DNA of 64,000 nucleotides from Tiliqua scincoides. Lineage: Eukaryota; Chordata; Lepidosauria; Squamata; Scincidae. Position 1 is the first letter of the stretch. Each line of letters opens with the position of its first letter. The stretch spans positions 62,218,256 through 62,282,255 of the forward strand of contig NC_089821.1 of the NCBI RefSeq assembly GCF_035046505.1, read 5' to 3'. The notes below the pieces were generated by a model. That model was not told where the DNA came from. It saw only the letters and a list, made by a program, of their open reading frames with translations, and ran no database searches. A program made the position numbers and the translations under genes. Shown here one piece after another: positions 48,769 to 61,000 of the stretch.

Positions 48769-49045
48769 CTATGATAAAGAATAGTAACATGGAATGTCAA
48801 TATTACAAGCTACTGATGGGGATGTTGTACCTTCATATAAAGAAAAGCGCTCGCCTGTTGCTGCCAGCACAGCCTCCAGGCTGGATGACTGTGGACCCAT
48901 GGAGGACTTTGTCACTTTGAAGGTGATGCTTTCTTTGGTGAGGGTTAAATTCAGCTTGTTTCCTAAGTAACACACTCCCGTGATCTTTAGCTCATTTGTG
49001 TTGTCAGGGCAAACAGGGTCAAAGTTCAGTCTCTTCTTAGTGATC
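48769..49045 (-). CDS. PGGHG: PGGHG terminal exon
   Basis: [34 protein letters not shown] and [16 protein letters not shown] lead to a stop TAG at 48769-48771 after CYYSLS. The human protein goes on for about 43 more residues, so the tail is short here. Acceptor ATCTTTCTAG. Confidence 0.93.
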
Positions 49046-52000
49046 CTAGAAAGATAATGAATCAATGGTCAGGATACTAGATGTTGACAGTTATTATTCT
49101 AGATCTATTCCATTACCCCCTCTGTATGTTCAGCAGTGAAAAACGCAGAAGCATCATCTTGCGAGCAGCCTTTGTTCTTTGCTTGGAAATGCCATTATTC
49201 CTTATACATGTGCCGTTTGTCGTTTTGGCTTCTCTTCCTGTCTGGGATGGCTACCTCCTGATCCCAGGACTGGCATGTGCTTAACAACTGGGCAGTCAAA
49301 CTTAGGTCAAGAGTGCAATGGAATGACCAAAAGGGTTCCAATCCTCCAATCAAGCAACCTGATGACAAAGAATTATACTTCCTGTCCATAGGAAATGTTT
49401 GTTGTTCTCTACCAGTCACCTAAGTGACCCATTCCTACTCACTTGCTCACCTGTGGGAAAGTAGCTTAAGCTAGGGATAGTCTAGCTCAGGGGTGTCAAA
49501 CATGTTTCATATAGCTTGCCAAGTAGCATTCATGATGCCTGCTGAGGGCTGGATATGATGTCATTAGGCAGGAAGTGATGTCATTAAACAGGTCATAACC
49601 AGAAATACCAGAAATAAGGGCCCTGTTCTTGTGTAGGAACTCATTAGCTGCAAATGACAGAAGAGAAAATATGCAAATCTTGATCATATTTCAATTATGC
49701 GGGCCACCCTTTCAGCAGTGCCACCTCAGCACTGCTCAGCAGCTGAGAACTTAAGGGCCAGATGAAAAGCTTCAGCGGGCCACATCCGGCCTTATGTTTG
49801 ACACCCCTGGTGTAGCTAGATAGTGTTTAAGAAATATATTCCTGCTTTGACTGCTAAGTGACTGCAGCCAGCCTGCAACTCCCCAGTTTAAGCAGGGAGT
49901 GATCTTGGGGGCTTAAGGTGGGAGGGGGGTCTTGTGGGCTGAAACTTTTGAGTAGCATCCAAATTCCACCTTCTGGGCATTAATAGGTATAGGTGGGCCC
50001 CTGTATCTGAGGCTGAGGAGTAGGGTGGAGCAAGCCCCCTCCCTGCCTCTACTCTGAAGCCCAGAGGAAGAAGATAGCCCAGAAGAGATAAGCCAGGTGA
50101 GCAGGGCCTTGGAGGCCCCATACAGGCAGCTGCCCCTATACAGGTGGGGATCCTGGTGACAGGCAAGAGCCCTGAGAGGCTCCTGACAGATACAAATAAC
50201 TAAAGTCTTCTCCCTGTTTAGTTGCTAGTCCAATACAGAGAAAGTGGGGAGCAGGAAATAGTGTATACATGCTAACCATTCTGAACTATTCTCCTTGGTC
50301 AGTTGGCCTTCTCCTGGGAGCTCCTGTCATTGACAATCTGCTCTAGGAAAGGAAACCATTTTCCAATAAAAGATATCTTGATACCTAGGATTTGTTGCCA
50401 GTTACAACTATGTTGCTCTTTTGTCCATGTCATTTCATTTTAGACAAAAAACCATGGAGCTGGAACTCAGTGAGCAAAGTACCTGCTTTTCACTTAAAAA
50501 CTCCCTGTAATCTCTGGCACTTGATCTCACACAACAGGCTGGAAATGACCTCTGCTCAAGATCTGGGAGAACTGCTCTGAAGCCCAAGTTGACAATAATG
50601 GGATGGAAGGAACCATGTGTTTAACCACCTGATTATTGCACCATCAGCGTACCTAGTACTTTATAGAGGAACACAAGCACAAGATAGGTCACTACCTCAA
50701 GGAATTTGCAGCCTAAACTATGGAAGCAGCTTCTATTATTAGATATTTTTACCCTCAAAGCAAGATATTTTTACCCTCAAAGCACCCACACGGGATGACT
50801 TGAACTCGGATGAACACTGTGTACTCCACCTAATTGGTCATTCATTACAGTGCATGCAAGTGGGCACAGAAAAGTAGAATTTACACCAGACCAACCTGGT
50901 GTAAAAGCCAGCAATGCAAACCAGACACGGAACTGGTCCCTTCCAACCACATGGTCCTGCTGCGGTCAGTAAGATGGTTGCAGGGCTCAGCCAAAAAATG
51001 GACTATGAGGAGCAGAAGTGCAATCAGAACAGAACTCGTACCTGGAAGTGCCCCCAGCACAGTCACCGGAAGTGGGCACTTGATCATGTGTCAGTCTGGT
51101 TGAGGCCATCTCCAAAAATATTTATCTTTTAGGGTGACTGCCATCCATTTTGTTTTTAATAGCTACCTTATAACTGCAACTGAGTTATTTCTACATATTT
51201 ATCTTGCAGCAGCACTGGGGAGCTAACAGGCATAGCTGAACAAACAAACAAAGAGGCCAGTCCAAGAAGCATCCCCAGGTACAACAAGTCTCTACTTCCT
51301 TGTGTGTCATAGTAAGGGAGTCTCTGCAGAGGGTCTATTTTGGGTGCTTCAGCTATTTCCTGTGTTCCTTTCAAAGAAAGAAGGCTTGTTCACAGTCCGG
51401 GGGTGGAGTTCTTGGGGTTCTTCCTGGTGGTGAAAGGCTCTGTCCCCATTCATTATTGATTCAGCTGTATCCTGCTTGTTGGTGGTGAGAATAAATGTGA
51501 TGGATACAACCTCGTTTCCTCACATGTCAATAGCAAATAAACTAGAGACCACTGCATGAGAAAAGGAGCTCTCCTACTCTTCCCACCTTAGCTCATCTAA
51601 ACTTAAATCACACTGATTGTGCCCTAATCCAGAGGTGAAAGCCCTGCCCTCCAGTGTCCTTTCACTGGTGCTGTTCACTTCTCACAGCCTGGAATTTGGG
51701 TGAGGAAGGTGACTAAACCACAGGATGAAGATCAGGATGTAGAACTTGCAGCTTGTACTCACTTCAGTTCCCTGCCCAAGGTTGCATATATATGCAACAG
51801 GGACAAAATGTTTACACCTGTGGGCAATGCAGAAATGGGTTTAATCTGAATGTAAGTAACTATGCAGGCACTACAGGAGAAGGTCATGGGGGAGATCATG
51901 ATTTGTCTACCAAGAGGCTCCCTTTAGAATGGGTCTATCCCACTGAATACTTTCTGGTGTAATCCTAAGCATGTCTACTCTGAAGTAAGTCCCACTGAAG

Positions 52001-55000
52001 CCAGCAGAAATTACTCATGGATAAGTGTTTACAGAGCTGCAATCTTCATCAGTCTGCAACCACTTTGGAGCCTTTCATTATTTCTTGGAGGCATTAAAGA
52101 TGAGGTGGGGCAAGCAGATGGAAATATTTCCTGACTATAACAGATCACACCTGGCAGAACCTTCAGCCTGTTCTCATTTCAGTTCACTGATGCATGGAGA
52201 GTACCTTTCTTACAGCATCTAACATCTTGCTTATTTCCATAGATTTCAGCATCAGGAAAATTAAAATATTATTCCCAAATATTTTCAGTTTGCACCTGAA
52301 TCCTGTGTATCCAAAAAGAATGGCCTGCAGGAATCCACCCATCCCTGTCAGAAAGTTCACAGCTCCTGATCCATCAGAGTTCTCTACCCAGATCTGAGGA
52401 AGTTGGAGAAAAAGAAATTGACTTACAATGGGAGAAAAAGGTTTATGCAATGGGACAACTGCCAAGAAGCAAAGTTTCCAGGAGCCTGACCTTAAAGGGT
52501 TCAGTGATGTTGCCAAAACACTTCGACAGTTGCTGCTGTGCTCTTTCAGTCTCCTTCAGCTCCAGCCAGCCGACAGCAAACATACTCTGGCAGGGAAACG
52601 AAACCAATCTCATTAACAGCATGCACCATGGTGAAGCCACCATGTCACCTGAACAAGTGCATCTCAGCAGGAAACCCATGCAAGACCTCCGATCTTTCAC
52701 ACTGAATTAATTTCCCTTCCTCCACCCTCTTTACCCAGGTCATGGCAGGACCCTGAGGGTCAGTCACAGGCTCATACATCTCCAGGTCATTCCTTCTGAC
52801 TTCAGGTTCCATGGGATACATGACAGGGAATCCAAGCAAGACAACATCAGCCTGTTTCACCTGCTCACCTGAGGACAAAGCAGAGAAACAAAGAGTAAAA
52901 TATGAACTGGGAACGCACTGCTGATGATGAACGCAGCAAGACGTAACCAGCATGATTTTCCAAGCCTAGCACTAAGTTCTTGGTTGCAAGCAGAATGCAG
53001 TTTTCCTACATTTCTACTTGTAGTCAAATAAGCCTGATGCGTGACCAACAAACAAAGTGAAAATCAGTAGGGACTGATTCCCCATCACTGAATCTCTATT
53101 CACCAATTGAGTTTCTGTTCATGGTGTGGCTGTTAAAAGGCACAGGAGCCATGTCATCTAGAATAGTTGACAACTCTCAGAAAACAGCCCTCTTCCCTTG
53201 TTCCACAAAGGATCAAATGATTATGAGAGAGGTAAAAGAACAATGTTCAGAATCAGATTTTATATCTGTTGGTCTATGCTCAAAACTCCAACCTAGGTAT
53301 CCAAATCTTTTCTTGGACTCTCAGCTGCTTCATGGGCAATGGAAGGAAAGGGCAGAGAACTTCTCCTAACCTTACAGACTTCTCAGTGGCTGAGGATATC
53401 CTAATGTGGCTCTCCTAAAATAACAAATCACAGAAAAGCAGCCTCTCTGCTCTCAGCTTTTACAAAGCTGGAGTGAGGCCAGCACTCCATTCATCATCAT
53501 AACATCTCCTGTGTAGCCATAAGCTGCCCTCTACCCATTCTACAAGGGTTGGTATGAAAGCAATGCCTCCTTTTAAAAAAAATTTAAAATCTGGCACTAC
53601 ATGATGTTGCAAGTTTGACTGTCTGGTCCTTAGATGTGCTTAGTTTCATCACACAGAGTGGAAATGCAATATGTCACATGAGTGCAGTACATAAGAAGTT
53701 CAAAATGGTGGATGTTTCAGATACTTGGATAAATCAAAGAGCCGGGATTAAATTGCTCATGGTGGAGGAAATCAGTCCAATTGAGAACCCTACTCAACTC
53801 CAAAATGTGTACCAAACCATGACCACAACTTGTTCCTTGGATAAGGACTCTTGCCTACACAGAACCAGCTGCAGGCATAACCACAGCAGCATCTCTGTTC
53901 CAGCTGGGAAGTGCCTTTTCAAGTAGAAGCACTGGCTAAAGCAGATTTCCTTGGGGATGGGAGGAAAGGCAACTGGACCTCCATGGTGTGTGTTCCTTCT
54001 CAGAGATCAGTTCCTTTCCAGAGGCTCTTTAAACTGTGAGGGGGCATTAATGGATGCTTCAGGAATCAAACAGGATTCACAGAAGTCATGGCCTCTCTGA
54101 CTAGTTCCCTTCTCCCCCTGCACCCCATTGATGGCCAAGGGATTGTTGTCCTCACACATGAAGTGCACAATCCTAACCAACTTTCCAGCACTGACATAGC
54201 TGTGCCAATGGGGCGTGCATCCTGCATCCTGCAGCGGGGAGGCAGTCAAGGGGGCCTCGTCAAGGTAAGGGCATGTTTGTTACCTTCAAACTGCATTTTG
54301 GATAGGTCAGTGCTGGAAAGTTGGTTAGGATTGCGTCCTAAAAGGGCCTTGGAATAGAATAGGGAAGTTGAACTGAGCTTGGAAGTGGTACACTTAACAG
54401 CACGCCTCCTCCAAGCCCTGTCCCTTCTTCCTTTTGGCCCCAGACTGAAGGGAACTGCAGCCTAAAAACTGCCTGTCACAGCCAGCACCTTGCACATGTA
54501 AGCTGCCACTGCCTATGTTCCATGGCAGCCAGGAGCACAGTGCAAATGCACAGACCTCAATATCCACCAGTTTTGCAGTGAGCGAAGAGCTTTGTAAACT
54601 CAAGGTTTTACTGAATAGCTAGAGGGGTCCCCACTCCTGCCCTCCTCATGAGTCTGTTTTGGTATACGGCACATCAACACAAATGTCCTGACTTTTTAAA
54701 TAGCGAGAATGGCTATTAAACCATAATCACTAGGTAAACAATTTGACCTGCGCTGCACCAAATATAAAGGGCAAGGGACAGATTACACATGAACACAAAA
54801 TGCACACTGAGATTTTAAATAGGAAAATTGCTTAAATTTCTTTCTCTCCTCCAGATACCTGGGCAGTATCCATCATACTCTGGGTGATAATGCCTGCTTT
54901 GATCAAATGGCACTTTAATTTTCTTCCCAATCTCCTTCCACTCTTCAGGAAAAGGAATCTGCAACTGGGACCCCAAGTCAACTGCAAAATCCAAGCTGGA

Positions 55001-58000
55001 AAGAAATACAGGTCCAACCTTGTTATACACATATTTTTTATACACGGATTTGATTTGACTCAACATGAATGGCCACTGCAAATGAGAAGGAATGTGCTGA
55101 TCCCTGGAGAAGGGGAAAAATGCACCCCTTTAAAATCAGTTTTAAAAACTGAACAGTCCTTTAACAATAGCCTCGTTAATGAGAGAGAAAGAGAGGGAGG
55201 GAGGGAGGCAGCTGGCTGACAATCCATCAATCCTTCTCTCTCCAGGTGACCCTTCCCTTCCCCCTGAGCACGTGAAAGAAAGGTGATCACTTTGCATTGG
55301 TGAAGGGAGGGACTGAATGAAGTGCCCTTCTAAGCGCTTGGAGGAGAACTGATTGATGGATTGTCTTCTTAATTACTCTTATCTTACATCACAAATGTCA
55401 GCAAGGTGTTTTTAAGTCACCGGAGCAAAGAAACTTTTGTTTTTTAAATTGATTTGTTATAGTGCGTTTTTTGCCATCCACGTGAGTGCTTGCAATGGAA
55501 CCCACACGAATAATGAGGCTCAACCTGTAATGAAAAAAGACAGCACTTTCAGGAAATATTTATGAAACTGACAAGACTTTCCTCCAGTCTTGAGATCCCA
55601 GAAAAAGTGGCTGTGAAAGAAAAGATGGTGGGACAGGCAAAACAGAAAAAAAACCTGTGTACTGTCAATCTGTCACTAACCAAGTCATGAGGGGATGGGA
55701 CTGTATCCAAGTTGAGCAGGAGACCACTACGAGTTAGAAAGTGGGATTGGCAAGCCTTTTTCCAGTACTAACTGTATGTAAGTATGACAACATTAAAAGT
55801 GGGAGAAGCAAAACCTGTGTACAGTAGCTATGTGCATGAAAGGAGGAAGATTCCCAATTGATCCTTAAAGTGCTTGAAAGTGATCACGTGAGGTCAGCCT
55901 TACACAACACTAAACTTTGTGTGTGTTGCAGAAAGTATTGGAAACACTGTAAAGAAGTACAAGGTTGTCTAATTATCAGTGTACTAACCCTTAACTGTGA
56001 TTTTGCTACCTGTGCTGCTGGCCTGTTAATCTCTCTGTGTTCAACCAGTTTCTCTTCACTGCTCCCTCTCTCACTTCAGATACCTGCAGCCTCTCTAGAT
56101 GCTGAACCTGGACTTGGCCAGCACATGTCATATACATAGCAAGAAAGAACTTGGATAGAAATCTCAGGAGAAAGGGCAACATTAAAGGCCAAAGTCAACA
56201 CGGAAGTCCATGAAATTAAACCATTTGGACAAGAGAGATAAACACAGCCTCCATTTTGACTCAAGGAGGGGTATAGGGGAAGAGGAAGAAGGCAGCCTTA
56301 GACACTGTTGCACTAGAAGGGCAGACTCAAAATGACTCCCATTCCTGTCAACCAGAAAGTGACACTCTTCTCAGAAAAAGATATACAAAGCAATTGTTTC
56401 ATGAGAAGATACTGCCTGTCTTCTTCGTTATATTAGGGTGGCAAACCAGCCTCAATGACAAGAACAAGGTTGAAATGAGGCATGAGCAGCTTGATCCAAA
56501 GGCTGACAGGAAACTGTGTCATAAAACAATAGCTAGTGCCCAGACCTAACCTACTGTGTCAAATCTTCAAATCATTTTGAATGGCGCAGAGCTGATCATT
56601 CTGCCTCTGCAGAGAAAGAGGCATTGAGGACTGTGCTGTCAAAAAGACAACCCATACAGCATTCTGGAGATAGTACTTGGTTAATGGAGATCCTGGGTTT
56701 TATATTTTAAGGTGCATTTCTAAGTCTGATGCAGAGAGAAGGCAGATGTCAGATGTGATCAAAGAGCAAGGTCAGTGATTTTGTAACTCATCTCTTACCT
56801 CTTTTGGGCAATGGTGTTGGTATAAACAGAATTATCAACAGCAGAATGGTACTCATCTGGGGGAAGAACACCTAGGAGAAGGCAGACAATTCAGAGCCTG
56901 AAAGGAGGACCTGTAAACCGCCTCCTCCCCCACTACAGCATGGCAGTAAGGAACAAGTTATCCTAATGATAAACAAAGTATTCAAGTTCTGAGCCAAAGC
57001 AGCGCAGAGTCTAAGTCAAGAAAAGTCAGGTTCTGTGAAATGTTTAAAATCGTTCTTGTGAATCTCATTAGCATATACTTGCCAACTCTGCAAATTCATT
57101 CTGCTACTAGGGATGACAAGGGGGCAAGGAGCTATGCAGAGAAATGCCCCCCCCCCATCTGCCCCAATCTAGCTTCAGGGTTTCATCAATCTCTGCCCAC
57201 GTTTCATGCTTCTCTTCAAAGACCAGAAATATGCCTTAGACCCAAGTAAACCAAATACAACCATCCTGAGTCTCCATGACAAAAAGATGCAGTAGCACTG
57301 GACTGTAGGCTGCCCAGGAAAGAATGCATTTTCTGCATTTTATAGAGAAAATGTATGCTTTAAAAAAAATCTCAACAGATGTGGTGTTTGTGGAAGAGGA
57401 AACAATCTCATTGGAGGGTTTTCCTCTATACCAGTGTTCCTCAAACTGTGGGCCAGGATCCAGTAGGTGGGTGGTGAGCCAATTTCAGGTGTTCCTGAAA
57501 TGGGTGAAGGTGAAATGGGTCCTCCAGGTGACCCATTCATTTCAATGTGTATTTTATTTTTAGTATATTAGACTTGATGCTACCATGGTATGTTACAGTT
57601 CTGTACTTTTAACAGGCTACTATGTATATGCTTTTAACAATGATAGTCAATGGGGCTTACTCCCAGGTCAGTGTGCATAGGATTGCAGGCTTTAGGATGT
57701 TTGGGGATTTTTTTTTTAACAGCTCAGCAAATGCTTGAGAGGGTTAGCAAGATTCTTTATTTTAAATAATTTTTTAAACTTATACTTATTGTAAACTTTT
57801 AATTTACTTAATTTAATTTGATTTTGTCATAATGGGTGTTAAAAAAATTCCCTGTTTGATGATGTCACTTCCAGCCATGACATCACTTCCGGTGGATCCC
57901 AACAGATTTTCATTCTAAAATGTGGGTCCTGGTGCTAAAAGGTTTGAGAATCACTGCTTTATATGGTTTCCACTTCTCTCACAAATTTACCAGTGATGTG

Positions 58001-61000
58001 GTAGCTCTCCTCTTCTGGGTTCCACACTACTCGGCTGCACCAAAACTGAGCAATAGCCTGGACCACATCCCAACCTCCTTCTTGCTGGAAGAGCTTCAGA
58101 TCCTAGAGCCACAGAGAGAGGAGGGTCTCAATTTTCTGTCTAGTTCCACTTCCTGTCTTAGAAAGGGATAGCATGGAGTAGGGGAAAAGGATAAGGGGAA
58201 GCACAGAGAGAGGAAAAACACACACAAATAAATCAATATATCTCACAAGGTGTGCCACAGCTTACCTGTGTGATGTTGTAATACTGCTGAAATGCCAGCA
58301 TAATGTCCCCGTTTATGTGAACCTCCTGGTCTCCATAAACACGTTCAGGGCAGACCTCTCGACCTGTTGCCGCACTCTCCCAGGGAAACTTAGCACCCTG
58401 CCACAATCAACACCCAAGGAAAGCATGTTGAGCAGGTCAGGGTATACTCCATAGGCACGGGTAAGCTTAATCATTCAGAAATGGATTTTCCAGCTCTGTG
58501 GATAACTCCAAACCCAGGACTACCTCATTCAGGAGCATGACACTTGTTCACTATGCACTATGCATGCTGAAAGTTAATTATGGTCACTTTTGCACAAAAC
58601 CATACTGTGAAGATAATTTAAATGGCAGTACTACAAGCACAATCATGCTCCATTAAAGATCTTGCTTCCAATTTTTAAACTGCTGTTTCTGTATTTCATT
58701 TCCCGCCTGGATATGGAACGAGCAAATTGTAGCCACAAATTAACACCCTCCTGCTTCCACTGGCATACCTGGGAGGGGGGCCGGATGGGGCAAATGCCCC
58801 GAGTGCTGACCTTCTAGGGGCGCCTCCTCAAGCCTCCCCCCCGCTGCCCGCCCGCCCACCCACCCGCTTTTTCCTTTGAGGGGAAAGAAGCTGGCAGCTC
58901 TGCTGGCTTCTGTCCCTTTAACAAAGCCTCCTCCCGACGAAGGAGGGGCACCCAGGAGCGCTCCTGGAGAGGCAGTAAGAGAGGAAGTAAGAATGAAATA
59001 CATATCATGACATACAAAGTTAAGGCACTGCTTTTCTTCTGTCACCACATGCACATTTTTGGAAATGGCTCTTCTTCCATGAGTTTAGTGAGATCTAATT
59101 AATTCATATGAAGGTTTAGCAAGTAGCATCAGAGTACAGAAGTTTCAAGTGCATAGTGGCTTGAATTTAAGAATATAAGAAGAGCCCTGCTGGATCAGGC
59201 CGAAGGCCCATCTAGTCCAGCTTCCTGTATTTCACAGTGGCCCACCAAATGCCCCAGGGAGTATTTTCAGTATTTAAGTATTTTCAGTTCTGCAAACACC
59301 ATGAGAGTTCTAGCAGTGGACTTCTGGAATGGTCTTCAGTACAAATATTACAAGCCCCACAAATATGTAACCATAAGTTAAAGCCTCAGAATGGTAAGAG
59401 GCTTTTGAAAACCTAACATTTGATAGAATAAATGCAAGATTATTTTAGTTACCTTTTCTGGGTAAGTCTTAAGGATACACTCACTTATTTTCAAGAATAT
59501 CCCTACAGCATTGACTAGAAATGTACTCCAAGTGAATCCCAAGAATCTTAAGAGGCCTGTCAAGAGTAACGCTTGATATCCATTAGAAGGCCTTGAGCAG
59601 TGATTTTCAACGGGTCTGCTGTCTTACTTTGGAGGTCCACAAATGTGCCTTATTTTGAAGCACAGTAATTGAAAATAGCTGAGAAACTCTTCCAGGTTCT
59701 GTGGCTCTGTTTTTAGGGAAACTAAAGTGGGACAGACAATTTATTACTATAGACAGTTGCCCTAGAAACAGAGCCACAGAACCTGGAAGAGTCACCTAGA
59801 AGTGACATTATAAGAGGCAAGTGTGCTGTGAGAATATGCTGAAAATCTAGAGAACCATCTGCATAATAAGGTCATGGCTGAGGACTTCCAGGCAAAGTAA
59901 AAAAATCTACATTAAAGTCTCTCCTGTGCAAGCCTGCCTCCATTCCTGAGGTTCTTTGCAAACTGACTGAATTATCTCATCACTAACCTTGGAGTGCCTC
60001 AGAAACACATCTGGGACTTCTTTGGACCACTATATTCCTACTCGGAAACAGAGTGGAAGTCCCCAACTCACTTGACTTGTGTTCGGGATGCAAAAACTGA
60101 TAACGACCAGTTAACTGGATGCCAATTTGTTTAAATAAAGACATGTTTCAAAGCATCCTTTGCTGAGGCTGTTAGAAAAAACCCTACTAGGAGGGTAAAA
60201 ATAAAAATAACATCTGGCCAATTTTAAAGCAGCCAAGAAGCAACTCTGTGTTGCTCCCTGACTGGCAGAGGTTTCTCATGGACCACATGAGGCTCTTCGA
60301 CATATAATATGTGGCTCATGGAAATATGTTGGCTGAGCTCCTTTCTGCATCACAATTAATACAAACGGTAACTAAGAAATTTTTTGAGCTTTGTAATTAT
60401 TTACTGGGTATAAACCAAGAGTCCACTGGATTAAAACTTAAGTTTAACGTTCATGGCGAGTAAATATCTTTAAGAATTTAAATGCTTCTTAATATTGCAG
60501 CTCACAAACATCTCTCGTGTGGCTCTCAAAACACCTGAAGTTTATCATACGTGGCTCTTACATTAAGCAAGTTTGGCCATCCCTGTTCTAGAGGATTTGG
60601 TCTCTGTCTCCCTTTCATTCCTGATCATGCTGCTCCTACCTTGTATCCTTGCTCCTGTGCATTGTACAAGGCTCCATCTAGTGTTCGGATTCTGTATTTC
60701 AGGATAGCCCGAGCAGCTTCCGGATAGAAAAGCAAGATGTTGGGGTACATCCAGGTATCCTATGCATTATGAAATATACACACACATAGAAATAATAGAA
60801 CATAGAATATGTTAAATAACATATAGAAATGTTAGATGAAAACATAGGACATTAACAACCTCTGCCTACAGAAATATAGAAAACGCTTATATCCCCCATG
60901 AAGACTCCAATCTTCTAAGTATTTTTAGGCCTATGATACGGGTTTGCTCTCTCTATTTGAGGTCCTGGGATGTTCTAGGACAGGGGTGCCCAAACCCCAG

